The position numbers and the translations under genes were made by a program. A stretch of DNA of 35,697 nt from an uncultured Treponema sp. GTDB lineage: Bacteria; Spirochaetota; Spirochaetia; Treponematales; Treponemataceae. The stretch covers positions 1 to 35,697 of the forward strand of contig CAMAFU010000001.1 in assembly GCA_945833725.1 (NCBI GenBank). Direction: 5' to 3'. Below the pieces are notes generated by a model. It was not told the DNA's origin, made no database searches, and was given only the letters and a program-made list of their open reading frames with translations. Positions 7,367 through 16,800 of the stretch are shown here, piece after piece. Within the stretch, counting starts at the first letter, position 1. Every line of letters begins with the position of its first letter.

Positions 7367-7813
7367 TCATCGCTTTAATACAAATTCTTGAACCGGGCTT
7401 CCAAATTCTTCAGTCAGTTTTCCTTCAGTAAATCCCATTTGCTTGTAGAATGCTCTTGCAGCCTTGCCTTCAGAAACCCCATCTCTATAAGTCGTTACAA
7501 ATACATTCCTTTGAGAATCCATTTTCGAAAGCATAAAAGATACCATTTTTTCGGCTATATGCTGTCTACGAAATTCAGCATCAACTGCAAGAAAGCAAAT
7601 CTCATTGTTTTCAAAAGAAAATAAAAGTATGCCAACGATTTTTCCCTGTTCCTTGGCACAGATTGCAGAAGCTTTATCCATAAAATTTAAAACAGAATTT
7701 TTGTGTTCGTTCAAAGCGTCTTTTGTTTCAAGCCCTGGAAAAGCATCTTTTACTTTTTCTACAAGGTTCATCCAGCCGTCAATATCCTGTTTTGTTCCAA
7801 GTTCAATTAACAT
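7367..7813 (-). CDS. GNAT-family N-acetyltransferase
   Basis: A 148-residue acetyl-CoA-dependent acetyltransferase of unknown substrate. The core strand IVGILLFSFENNEICFLAVD leads to the acetyl-CoA loop EFRRQHIAEKMV; the usual (R/Q)xxGx(G/A) is RRQHIA here, with His for the common Gly. The C-terminal ARAFYKQMGFTEGK is the family's AxxFYxxxGF element. GGGAGTG 7 nt upstream supports the start at 7813. Length is typical. It follows crcB on the same strand after 36 bp and could be co-transcribed with it. Confidence 0.82.
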   Translation of the reverse strand: MLIELGTKQDIDGWMNLVEKVKDAFPGLETKDALNEHKNSVLNFMDKASAICAKEQGKIVGILLFSFENNEICFLAVDAEFRRQHIAEKMVSFMLSKMDSQRNVFVTTYRDGVSEGKAARAFYKQMGFTEGKLTEEFGSPVQEFVLKR

Positions 7814-7849
7814 TTTTTACACTCCCACACTAAAGGTAAAATTCAAAAT

Positions 7850-8218
7850 CTACCTTCCCACCACCAGCTGCCCGACCAAAACTAATGAAATCCCAAAAAT
7901 TACACTTAATGCAATATAGACAACTGCAAGTCCTGCGTGTCCAGTTTTAAAAAGCATTTCCGTTTCCAAAGCAAAAGTTGAGAATGTGGTAAATCCTCCA
8001 CAAAATCCTGTTTTTATAAAAAGTACAGTTTTTGGTGAAAGCGAAGTATTTTTGAGTGCAAGAGCCGAAATTATCCCGATAAAAAAACAGCCTGCAAGAT
8101 TTATAAACAGAGTTTTTACAGGAAAGAGACACGGTTCTTTTATCGCAATCAATCCAATCAAATACCTTGCACAAGAGCCAAGACCGCCACCCAAAGCCAC
8201 AATAAAACAATTTATCAT
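7850..8218 (-). CDS. crcB: Fluoride ion channel CrcB/FluC
   Basis: A 122-residue membrane protein with four helices that exports fluoride as a dual-topology dimer. Diagnostic blocks: GGGLGSCARYL (11-20), TLFINLAGCFFIG with the conserved Asn40, and GFCGGFTTFSTF (71-82) carrying the phenylalanines of the ion path. A GTG lies one codon upstream; AAGGTG five nt before ATG favours 8218. The gene begins 15 nt after the stop of the large ATPase gene upstream, so it may be its operon partner. No fluoride-riboswitch-like leader is visible before it. Many bacteria carry two crcB copies for the dimer; only one is in this window. Confidence 0.9.
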   Translation of the reverse strand: MINCFIVALGGGLGSCARYLIGLIAIKEPCLFPVKTLFINLAGCFFIGIISALALKNTSLSPKTVLFIKTGFCGGFTTFSTFALETEMLFKTGHAGLAVVYIALSVIFGISLVLVGQLVVGR

Positions 8219-8232
8219 CACTTCACCTTCAA

Positions 8233-9810
8233 TTATTCAGAAACCTTCCACCCGACCATTCCCATTCCGTCGCTGGAAAATACTACGCCCACTTTGAACA
8301 TTTTCTTTCCGCTCACGGTAAAACGGTCACAGTAGCCGTTGGTGTCAATCTGTTTAAGAGCTTCGTCTGCAACTTCTTCAAAAGGGCGGCCTTTGTCCAT
8401 TTTAAGTTCAAAAATAAATACGCTGTCTTTTGTGGCGACTACTACATCGCTTCTTCCTGCAACTGACTGTAGTTCGGAAACTACGCGCATTCCTGTCATG
8501 CGGAACATCAGGTGGGTAACAGATTCGTAGTAATTTTCACACATGTTCTTTTTTACAACTGTGGGAAGATCTGCTATGGCGGCTTTTATAATAGAAAGAA
8601 CTTTATCAATATTGCAGTTTTTCAGGGCAATTCTTAAATTGTTGATTTCAAGTCCCACATCATCATAAGGAACGCTTACAAATTTCTGAAGCAGCACATC
8701 CAAAAATCCTTCTTCAACTTCGCGGTTTGGAAAATCCAGCGTGTAAAAACGTGTTTCTTTTTCAAATCCTTTGATTGTAAGATAACCACTTTGATAAACA
8801 ACAGCCAGCATATTTTTGCTGTCAGGATCATAATTTTTAAACTGATTTTCTGTTGCAATTCTGCCGTTTATCAGATGCTCAAGTTCCAAAGGCTGATTCT
8901 GCAAAGTTTTTACAAGGAACGATGGTGTACCACTTTCAAACCAATAGGATCCGAACATTTTTTCATAAAAACATTTTAATAGACAGAATGGATTGTAAAC
9001 TCCCTCACTTTCATAAGCAAAATGATAGCCGTCATACATTTTTGCAAGTTGATTTTTTGTTTCTTCAACAGTCATTTCCTGTTTTTCGGCAAGAGCTTGA
9101 ATTTCCGGCGAAAAATATTTTTCAAGTTCACTTTCAGATACGCCGCAAATAGTCGAAAAATTAGGATTTAAGCTGATGTCATTAAGCTGATTCAATCCGC
9201 TGAAAATGTTTACATGGCTGACCTTTGTAATTCCCGTGATAAACAAAAAACGGATATATTTGTCGCTGTCTTTAAGTGGACTGTAAAAATTCTTAAGTTC
9301 CTGACGATTCTGTTCTTCAAAATCAGTGTAAAGGGCATCAAGAACCGGTTTGTCATATTCATCGATAAGGATAACGACTTTTTTGCAGGCTGACTGTTCA
9401 CTTGCAGTTTCAATCAGATTTACAAGACGCACTGCAGGGTTATCAGATTTTTTTTCAATTCCAAACCGGCGTTCATTTTCGCTCAGCATGGCATCAATCA
9501 TCGATAAAAGTTTATCTTTAGTTTCATAAGAACCGCGTCCAAAACTAATTTTCAAAACAGGATACTCAATCCACTCTTTTTCAAGATTTTCCAGAGCAAG
9601 TCCTTTGAACAATTCTTTTTTGCCGAGAAAATAAGCTTCAAAAGTAGAAAGCAAAAGACTTTTTCCAAACCGCCTCGGACGACTTAAAAAATAAGGCTTC
9701 CCTTCCCTAGCAAGTTTGTAAATCAAATCAGTTTTGTCTACATAAATGAAGCCACGCTCGCGTAAATCTTCAAAATCCTGAATGCCAATAGGCAAAAATC
9801 TTTCGGTCAT
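8233..9810 (-). CDS. AAA-ATPase-like protein with C-terminal PD-(D/E)XK nuclease-like domain
   Basis: 525 residues with the AAA-ATPase_like domain (starts FLPIGIQDFEDLRERGFIYV; Walker A RPRRFGKS at 44-51; Walker B VVILIDEYDKP with D150 and E151) followed by a PDDEXK_9-type domain. The nuclease-like residues D455 (GRSDVVV), E468 and K470 (FELK) are all present. The family is expanded in Treponema, Bacteroidetes and clostridia; its function is not established, and mobile-element or defence roles are speculation. Length and ends are normal. There is no Shine-Dalgarno sequence; TACAAT ends 6 nt before the ATG. Confidence 0.87.
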   Translation of the reverse strand: MTERFLPIGIQDFEDLRERGFIYVDKTDLIYKLAREGKPYFLSRPRRFGKSLLLSTFEAYFLGKKELFKGLALENLEKEWIEYPVLKISFGRGSYETKDKLLSMIDAMLSENERRFGIEKKSDNPAVRLVNLIETASEQSACKKVVILIDEYDKPVLDALYTDFEEQNRQELKNFYSPLKDSDKYIRFLFITGITKVSHVNIFSGLNQLNDISLNPNFSTICGVSESELEKYFSPEIQALAEKQEMTVEETKNQLAKMYDGYHFAYESEGVYNPFCLLKCFYEKMFGSYWFESGTPSFLVKTLQNQPLELEHLINGRIATENQFKNYDPDSKNMLAVVYQSGYLTIKGFEKETRFYTLDFPNREVEEGFLDVLLQKFVSVPYDDVGLEINNLRIALKNCNIDKVLSIIKAAIADLPTVVKKNMCENYYESVTHLMFRMTGMRVVSELQSVAGRSDVVVATKDSVFIFELKMDKGRPFEEVADEALKQIDTNGYCDRFTVSGKKMFKVGVVFSSDGMGMVGWKVSE

Positions 9811-9816
9811 AAAAGT

Positions 9817-9845
9817 ATTGTAACACGATGAACAAGGTTATTCCA
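9817..9845 (-). promoter_or_regulatory. Promoter of the 9810 ATPase gene, probably leaderless
   Basis: TACAAT (9822-9817) ends 6 nt before ATG; a weak -35, TGGAAT, lies 17 bp upstream (9845-9840). There is no ribosome-binding site. Confidence 0.45.
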
Positions 9846-9989
9846 TTATCACACCAGCAGACCCAGCAGACAGACTTCGAAAAAAAATTCATTCAGCCCG
9901 TTGGATTTTTCCGAACACTGAAATACACAATATATAGCGTACTTTTTTAAAAACTATTTAAAAAAAACACTAAATAACGGTATTTATAC

Positions 9990-10018
9990 ATTGAAAAAAC
10001 ACAATAAATTTACTATAT
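9990..10018 (+). promoter_or_regulatory. pflB promoter
   Basis: TTGAAA (9990-9995), a 17-bp spacer, TATATT (10013-10018). Transcription from about 10025 gives a leader of roughly 128 nt. The rest of 9846-9989 is AT-rich with no gene. Confidence 0.65.
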
Positions 10019-10029
10019 TCTTTGGCGAC

Positions 10030-10145
10030 ACTGTATAGATACAGTTTTTCAGTTTGCGTTGCAAACTTATCTATAACAACTATTCGTTTCTCTCTGAAAC
10101 GCACAAAAAGAAAAATTGAAAATTCATTTTCGGTTTTTCATAGGA
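10030..10145 (+). promoter_or_regulatory. Multi-hairpin 5' leader of pflB
   Basis: Four stems follow in series: ACTGTA-TAGA-TACAGT (10030-10045), GTTTGC-GTT-GCAAAC (10052-10066), CGTTTC-TCTCT-GAAACG (10085-10101), and a 13-bp stem (10110-10122 with 10127-10139, two G-U pairs, loop TTCA). The last stem ends directly before ATAGGAG, the pflB ribosome-binding site. No stem is followed by a U-run, so this is a structured leader rather than an attenuator. The GTTTGC...GCAAACTTAT and ATAGGAG pieces also occur in the elements before amt and rlmB. Confidence 0.6.
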
Positions 10146-10152
10146 GTATTTT

Positions 10153-12516
10153 ATGACAGATGCTTGGAATGGTTTCAAAGGCAGAATCTGGAAAGAAGAG
10201 GTCAATGTCCGCGACTTTATCCAGAACAACTACACACCTTACGATGGTGATGAAAAATTCCTTTCAGGTCCAACAGATGCTACAAATAAGCTTTTCGAAA
10301 AACTTCAGGAGCTTCAAAAAGCAGAGCATAATAAAAAGTCTATCGGCAAAGACGGTAAAGAAAGAAACGGTGTTCTTGATATGGACACTTCCGTTGTTAC
10401 AGGTCTTACTTCTCACCCTGCAGGATACATCGATCCTGAACTTAAAGATTTGGAACAGATTGTCGGTCTCCAGACAGATAAGCCTCTCAAAAGAGCTTTT
10501 ATGCCTTACGGTGGAATCCGCATGGCTGAACAGTCTCTCGAACAATACGGCTACACTCCTGATCCTGAACTCCACAGGATTTTTACAGAATATCATAAAA
10601 CTCACTCCGATGCTGTATTTGATGTATACACTCCAGAAATCCGCAAAGTAAGGAATTCCCATATTCTTACAGGTTTGCCTGACACTTACGGAAGAGGACG
10701 CATTGTAGGAGATTACAGGCGTGTTGCTCTTTACGGAATCGATGCTCTTATAAAATTCAAGGAAGCAGACAAACAGAATATTGGCGACGGAACAATGACT
10801 GAAGAAGTTATCCGCCTCAAGGAAGAAGTTGCCGAACAGATAAAAGCCCTTAAAGGCATGAAAGAAATGGCTGCTCTTTATGGTTTTGATATTTCAAAGC
10901 CTGCAACAAATGCAAAAGAAGCCGTACAGTGGCTCTATTTCGGTTATCTTGCCGCTATAAAAACACAGAACGGTGCTGCAATGTCTGTTGGTCGTGTTTC
11001 AACTTTCCTGGACATTTACATTCAGCGCGATTTGGAAGCCGGTCTTATTACAGAAACTCAGGCTCAGGAACTTGTAGACCACTTTGTAATGAAGTGTCGT
11101 ATGGTTCGCTTTGCAAGAATTGAATCTTACAACAACCTGTTCTCCGGGGATCCAATCTGGGCCACACTGGAAGTTGGCGGTTTAGGTCAGGACGGCCGTT
11201 CAATGGTAACAAAAAACGATTACCGTTTCCTCCACACTTTGGAAAACATGGGTCCTTCTCCAGAACCAAACATGACAGTTCTTTACTCAAAAAGGCTTCC
11301 TGAAAATTTCCGCAGATACTGTGCCCACATTTCCATCGAAACATCTTCAATTCAGTACGAAAATGATGATGTAATGCGCCCTATCTGGGGAGACGATTAC
11401 TCAATCTGCTGCTGTGTATCTGCAACTCAGACAGGAAAAGAAATGCAGTTCTTCGGTGCCCGTGCAAATCTTGCAAAAGCCCTTCTTTACGCAATTAACG
11501 GCGGTCGGGACGAGCCGGACGGACTTGCTCCTGGAGTACAGATAGGCCCGGAATTTGCTCCAATTACAGCAGATGTTCTTGATGCTTCAAATTATGATGA
11601 AGTAGTAAGAAAATATACTGCAATTCTTGAATGGCTTGCCGGAATTTATGTAAATTCCCTCAACGCAATTCACTATATGCACGACAAATATTACTACGAA
11701 GCTGCAGAACTTGCCCTTGAAGATACAGACCTTAAACGCACTTTTGCAACAGGTATTGCTGGTTTCTCTCATGTTGTAGACTCCCTTTCTGCCATAAAAT
11801 ATGCAAAAGTAAAGGTTATCCGCGGTGATGTTGAAGTAAAAGACAAAAAAACAGGCAAAGTAATTGAAGTTGTAAAAAACATGGCAAAAGACTTTGTTGT
11901 TGAAGGTGACTTTCCTCGCTACGGTCAGGATGATGACAGGGCCGACGACATTGCCGTATGGCTTCTTAAAACATTTATGGGCATGATAAAAAAACATCCT
12001 ACATACCGCAATGCAGAACCGACAACATCAATTCTTACAATTACATCAAATGTAGTTTACGGAAAAGCTACCGGTGCCCTGCCAGACGGAAGAAAAGCCC
12101 ACGAACCATTCTCTCCTGGAGCATCTCCATCTTACGGTGCAGAAACAAAAGGTCTTATCAAGTCCCTTAACTCTGTAGCAAAACTTCCGTATCACTATGC
12201 TCTCGACGGTATTTCTAATACTCAGACAATTAATCCAAGTGCCTTGGGTCACGAACCGGCAGAAAGAATCGACAATCTGGTAAGCATTTTGGACGGTTAT
12301 TTTGATGTAGGTCCTGATTCAAATCATGCAGGCTCTCATCACCTTAATGTAAATGTTTTTGGAGTTGAAAAACTTAAAGACTGTCAGGCTCATCCTGAAA
12401 AACCAGAATATGCAAACTTTACAGTACGCGTTTCAGGTTATGCAGTCCGGTTTATTAACCTTACAAAAGAGCAGCAGGATGATGTTATTGCAAGAACATG
12501 CCATGCTTCTCTGTAA
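10153..12516 (+). CDS. pflB: Pyruvate formate-lyase (formate C-acetyltransferase)
   Basis: 787 residues. Converts pyruvate and CoA to acetyl-CoA and formate by glycyl-radical chemistry in the anaerobic cytoplasm. The active-site cysteine pair lies in SICCCVSAT (C420-C421 by alignment with the ACCVS of E. coli), and the glycyl-radical loop RVSGYAV has Gly762 near the C-terminus. Length is that of a classical PflB, not a choline or glycerol lyase. AGGAG sits 6 nt before ATG. The activase gene pflA is 15 kb away at 28154. It is transcribed alone, with its own promoter, a structured leader and a terminator. Its translated third positions favour A/T as in its neighbours; nothing suggests transfer. 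Confidence 0.97.
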   Translation: MTDAWNGFKGRIWKEEVNVRDFIQNNYTPYDGDEKFLSGPTDATNKLFEKLQELQKAEHNKKSIGKDGKERNGVLDMDTSVVTGLTSHPAGYIDPELKDLEQIVGLQTDKPLKRAFMPYGGIRMAEQSLEQYGYTPDPELHRIFTEYHKTHSDAVFDVYTPEIRKVRNSHILTGLPDTYGRGRIVGDYRRVALYGIDALIKFKEADKQNIGDGTMTEEVIRLKEEVAEQIKALKGMKEMAALYGFDISKPATNAKEAVQWLYFGYLAAIKTQNGAAMSVGRVSTFLDIYIQRDLEAGLITETQAQELVDHFVMKCRMVRFARIESYNNLFSGDPIWATLEVGGLGQDGRSMVTKNDYRFLHTLENMGPSPEPNMTVLYSKRLPENFRRYCAHISIETSSIQYENDDVMRPIWGDDYSICCCVSATQTGKEMQFFGARANLAKALLYAINGGRDEPDGLAPGVQIGPEFAPITADVLDASNYDEVVRKYTAILEWLAGIYVNSLNAIHYMHDKYYYEAAELALEDTDLKRTFATGIAGFSHVVDSLSAIKYAKVKVIRGDVEVKDKKTGKVIEVVKNMAKDFVVEGDFPRYGQDDDRADDIAVWLLKTFMGMIKKHPTYRNAEPTTSILTITSNVVYGKATGALPDGRKAHEPFSPGASPSYGAETKGLIKSLNSVAKLPYHYALDGISNTQTINPSALGHEPAERIDNLVSILDGYFDVGPDSNHAGSHHLNVNVFGVEKLKDCQAHPEKPEYANFTVRVSGYAVRFINLTKEQQDDVIARTCHASL

Positions 12517-12540
12517 CATCAGGCAATAACTAAAAACAGA

Positions 12541-12588
12541 AGGGACTGTTCTGGAATAAGTTTCCAAATGAACAGTCCCTTTTTTATT
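12541..12588 (+). terminator. Intrinsic terminator of pflB
   Basis: An 11-bp perfect stem, AGGGACTGTTC (12541-12551) with GAACAGTCCCT (12570-12580), followed by TTTTTTATTT, 24 nt after the pflB stop. Confidence 0.92.
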
Positions 12589-12610
12589 TGGGGTCTCTTG
12601 CCACCATGTA

Positions 12611-12764
12611 TGCGCAAGTGATTGGAGCACCGCCAGAGGCGTTCAAAAAAACAGCGGATTTTAATCTGCTGTTTTTTTGAATGGAGGCGAAAGCCGCAAG
12701 TGCGGAAAGCACGGTCCTGTAATGAAGGGCACACGAAGTGGGCACTGAATGAAAGGATGCGCCC
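12611..12764. repeat. GC-rich dispersed repeat with embedded hairpin, minus orientation
   Basis: On the minus strand it starts GGGCGCATCC (12764) preceded by AATTTTTT, as does the copy at 4777, and ends GCTCCAATCACTTGCGC. In the middle an extra hairpin (12642-12681, 18-bp arms with one mismatch) splits the CTCCATTC and GAACGCC blocks that are near-adjacent in other copies. This looks like a repeat with a smaller palindrome inserted in it. Confidence 0.65.
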
Positions 12765-12770
12765 AAAAAA

Positions 12771-12801
12771 TTAAAAAAAAAGAGCCGTCTTTTCCGACGG
12801 C
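12771..12801 (-). terminator. Intrinsic terminator of metQ
   Basis: On the minus strand GCCGTC-GGAAAA-GACGGC (12801-12784) is followed by a run of about nine T, 26 nt after the metQ stop. Confidence 0.9.
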
Positions 12802-12826
12802 CCAAAGTATTTTGTATTTTTTTATT

Positions 12827-13636
12827 TTAGAAAACTGCTACAACTTCGTTATTCGGATAGCGTTCTTTTATCCAGTTCTTTACTTTTTCGGACTGGAGTG
12901 CTTTTATAAGTGCCTTTACTTCCGGTGCATCCTGATTTCCATCATTTACGGCAACAATATTTACATAAGGAGAATCGGCGCCTTCAATAAAAAGACCGTC
13001 TTTTTCTGCAGAAAGACCTGCTGGAATTGCATAGTTTCCGTTGATTACAGCACCGTCTACATCAGCAAGCACTCTAGGAAGAGATGCAGCCTCTATTTCC
13101 CTGAATTTCAATTTTTTTGAATTTGAAGTTATATCAAGTGGAGTAGCTGTAATTCCTGCTTCAGGTTTTAATGTTATAAGTCCGGCTGACTGAAGCAGAA
13201 GAAGTGCCCTGCCTTCGTTTGTAGGATCATTGGGAATTGCAATTTCTGCACCTTCGCTTAACTGTTCCAGAGATGAAACTTTCTTTGAATAAAGCACTAT
13301 AGGCTCAACATGAATTCCACCGGCATTTACAAGATGATAACCTTTTTCTTTGTTGAAAGAATCCATGTAAGGAAGATGCTGGAAATAGTTTGCGTCAATA
13401 TCACCGGAATCAACGGCATCGTTTGGCGTAACATAGTCGGTAAATTCAATTACAGTAAGGTTTATGCCTGCTGCCTTTAAGTCGTCTTTTACAAGATTAA
13501 GGATTTCTGCATGAGGCTGAGGTGTTGCCCCTACCCTTAACTCTCCTTTTTTAATTGTTGATGCAGATTTTTTAGAACAACCTGCAAAAGAAAAAATTGC
13601 TGCAAAAGCAAGCAAAATAACAGCTGTTTTTTTCAT
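12827..13636 (-). CDS. metQ: MetQ/NlpA-family substrate-binding lipoprotein
   Basis: A 269-residue solute-binding lipoprotein of the NlpA family, normally delivering methionine to the MetNI ABC transporter. The signal peptide MKKTAVILLAFAAIFSFAGC ends in a lipobox with Cys20. Family blocks: GATPQPHAEIL, NYFQHLPYMDSF, IAIPNDPTNEGRALLLLQ, and INGNYAIPAGL with the ligand-binding Asn. An earlier ATG at 13648 overlaps the ribosome-binding site GGAGG; the start at 13636 is correctly spaced (7 nt). No metN or metI lies beside it, so the permease must be elsewhere. No SAM riboswitch is evident upstream. A homologous amino-acid ligand is possible. Confidence 0.9.
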   Translation of the reverse strand: MKKTAVILLAFAAIFSFAGCSKKSASTIKKGELRVGATPQPHAEILNLVKDDLKAAGINLTVIEFTDYVTPNDAVDSGDIDANYFQHLPYMDSFNKEKGYHLVNAGGIHVEPIVLYSKKVSSLEQLSEGAEIAIPNDPTNEGRALLLLQSAGLITLKPEAGITATPLDITSNSKKLKFREIEAASLPRVLADVDGAVINGNYAIPAGLSAEKDGLFIEGADSPYVNIVAVNDGNQDAPEVKALIKALQSEKVKNWIKERYPNNEVVAVF

Positions 13637-13702
13637 TGAAGCCTCCATATTTATTTATGACAAATTGTAATCAGCTATAAACCTATTAAACTGATATGTA
13701 AT

Positions 13703-13731
13703 AGAATAAAAACATAACAAAATTATGTCAA
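13703..13731 (-). promoter_or_regulatory. metQ promoter
   Basis: A consensus TTGACA (13731-13726), a 17-bp spacer and TATTCT (13708-13703). The leader is about 60 nt and shows no riboswitch-like fold. Confidence 0.7.
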
Positions 13732-13750
13732 GTACACATGATATTTTAAA

Positions 13751-13796
13751 CAGGGGCTGACAGTCGCAACTTTTCAGGGCAAAACCGTGCCTCTGT
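13751..13796. repeat. Copy of the GCAAAACCGTGC repeat (partial)
   Basis: CAGGGGCTGACAGTCGCAAC followed by TTTTCAGGGCAAAACCGTGC and CTCTG. It matches, in inverse, the segment 24518-24566 and shares its core with 18531-18554. It lies between the carB stop and the metQ promoter. An imperfect CAGAGGCA/TGCCCTG stem could help end carB transcription, although no T-run follows. Confidence 0.6.
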
Positions 13797-13800
13797 TATT

Positions 13801-16800
13801 CTAATTTTTTTTGCCTATAAGCGTATTTATATCAACAAGGGATGTATTTTCACCGGTAAACTTTCCTAAAAGGCTGTCTGCCAGGGCATTTGCCGTATCC
13901 ATGGAAGTAAGGCAGTCTATATCATGTTCAACGGCCAGCCGGCGCAGTTTTACGCTTTCTGCTTCCGGGTTTCTTCCTTTGGCACTTGTAGAAACTACAT
14001 AGCAGACACTTCCGCTTTCCAAAAGTGTCATTACATTGTCATTATAGTTTTCGTGAACTTTTGCCACAGGCAGGGCTATTATGCCGGACCTTTCCAGCGT
14101 TTCTGCATTTCCAAAAGTTGCATAAAGCGTAAACCCTAATCTGGTAAATTTTTCGGCCAGCGGGAAAAGTTCCGGCAAATCGGTTTTTCTTACGCTAAAA
14201 AGCACGCCCTTTCCTGTTTCTGCTGTCTTTTTTTTCGGATTTATCATTTTTACGCCGGCAGCGACAAGACCTTTGTAAAGGGCTTCTTCCCTTGTTGAAG
14301 CAATGCCTAAAACTTCTCCTGTGGATTTCATTTCCGGCCCTAAATGAGTGTCCACATCCATAAGTTTTTCAAAACTGAATACAGGCACTTTTACGGCAAA
14401 ATAGTCTGGATGAGGGTAAAGTCCAGTTCCATATCCCATGTCCTTTACTTTTTCTCCAAGCATTGCCCTGGTGGCAAGTTCAACCATAGGCACACCGGAA
14501 ACTTTGCTTAAATACGGAACGGTACGACTGGAGCGAGGATTTGCTTCAATAATGTTCAACTGTCCGTTGTAAAAAAGCCACTGAATGTTTACAAGACCTT
14601 TTGTACCAAGAGCTAGAGCCATTGCCCTGGATTTTTCCACAATTTCTTCCGTCTGCTTTTCCGTAAAACTCCAGGCCGGATACACTGCAATAGAATCCCC
14701 GGAGTGAATTCCCGTCCGCTCCACATGTTCCATTATTCCAGGAATAAGCACATCTTCACCATCGCATATACAATCAACTTCCAGTTCCGTTCCTTCCATA
14801 TATTTGTCAATAAGAACAGGATTTTTTATTTTCTGAGAAAGAATAATCTGCATATATTCCTTAATGTCTGCATTGCTTCTGGCAATTATCATATTCTGCC
14901 CGCCCAAAACATAACTTGGACGCATTAAAACAGGATATGTAAGTCGTGCAGCCGCTTCCAAAGCTTCAACTTCCGTAAATACTGTATATCCTTTCGGTCT
15001 GTTTACATTAAGTTTTTCGCACAGTTCTTCAAACCGTTCCCGATCTTCCGCCAAATCAATAGAATCGGCACTTGTTCCCAAAATTGCAATTCCCTGACTA
15101 TCCAGATATTCCGTAAGTTTTATAGCTGTCTGTCCGCCAAAGGCCACAACAACACCAACAGGCTTTTCTACCCGGATTACATTCATTACATCTTCCGGCG
15201 TTAAAGGCTCAAAATAAAGTCTGTCTGCCGTATCAAAATCTGTTGAAACAGTTTCCGGGTTATTGTTTATTATGGCAACTTCATAGCCCAGTTTTTTAAG
15301 AGACCAGACACATTGAACAGAGGCATAGTCAAATTCAATTCCCTGACCGATTCTTATAGGCCCTGACCCAAGAACAATTATAGTTCCCTTACTCTTAGAC
15401 TTTTTGTGAATTTCTGCAAGGAATTTTTCAGCTTCATCTTCCTGACCTGCCGTAACAGAATAAAAATACGGAGATTTAGCATCAAACTCGCCGGCACAAG
15501 TATCAACCATTTTGAAAGACCGGGGCGGATAAAGATATTCAGACTCAGTTTTTATTCCAGAATTCTCTTTTTCAATTTCTTTACAGGCAATATCTTCCAG
15601 CTTCCACAAAAACCACCTGTCAATTTTCGTAATTTCGTGAATCTCGTCCACAGTCATTATTTTCCGCTTTAATGCCTGATAAACTGCAAAAATCCTCTGG
15701 TCGGTACATTTTGAAACGCGCTGCTTCAACGATTCGGAATTTTCTTTTTGGAACAGGGGAAGATTCAAGTCTTTTACACCAAGTTCCGCTCCCCTAACAG
15801 CCTTTAAAATTGCTTCCTGAAAATTCTGACCAATTGCCATAACTTCACCGGTAGCCTTCATCTGCGTTCCCAGTTTTCTTGAAGCATATACAAACTTTTC
15901 AAAAGGGAATTTCGGCATTTTTACGACTACATAATCAAGAACAGGTTCAAAGCAGGCTTTTGTAACACCAGTAACAAAATTTGGAATTTCGTCCAAGTTG
16001 TAGCCTACAGCAATAAGGGCAGCAACCTTTGCAATAGGATAACCTGTAGCCTTGGAAGCCAGTGCCGACGACCGACTTACCCTCGGATTAACTTCAATAA
16101 CGGCATATTCAAAAGTGTCAGGATTAAGGGCAAACTGACAGTTACATCCACCTTCAATTTCCAGAGCCGAAATTATGTTAAGGGCAGCAGAACGAAGCAT
16201 CTGATACTCTTTATCTGCCAAAGTTACAGTAGGTGCAATAACAATAGAATCCCCCGTATGCACACCTACAGGATCGAAATTTTCCATAGAACAGACAGTA
16301 AGCACATTACCAGCTTTGTCCCTCATCACTTCAAATTCCACTTCTTTCCAGCCGGAAATGCATTTTTCCACAAGAATCTGATGAATAGGCGAACGATGCA
16401 GACCGTTGTGGGCAATTTCGTCAAAATCCGCTTCGTTAAAGGCAATTCCGCCCCCGGTACCTCCAAGAGTAAACGCCGGACGAATTATAGCCGGAAAACC
16501 TATTACATTCTTAACAAAATCCAAACCATCATCATAATCCGTAACGACTTTAGAAGGAATGCACGGTTCACCAATAGATTCCATAGTGTCCTTAAACATC
16601 TGCCTGTCTTCTGCCTTGTCGATGGTGTCAGGTTTTGCACCTAAAAGAGTTACGCCATGACTTTCCAAAAAACCGGACTTTGCCAGTTCCATACTTAAAG
16701 TAAGACCAGTCTGCCCGCCTAAAGTCGAAAGAAGGGAATCAGGTTTTTCTTTTTCTATAATTCTTTCGATAGTCCGTACATTCAGCGGCTCAAGATAAAT

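Noticed and set aside
8219..8235. Fluoride riboswitch before crcB
   Set aside because: Only 15 nt separate crcB from the upstream gene; there is no room for the aptamer and no matching motif nearby.
10160..10651. 163-codon frame overlapping the start of pflB
   Set aside because: Shadow of pflB in another frame; no similarity to any family and no ribosome-binding site of its own.
13637..13800. SAM riboswitch before metQ
   Set aside because: No S-box core or terminator; the leader is short, AT-rich and unstructured.
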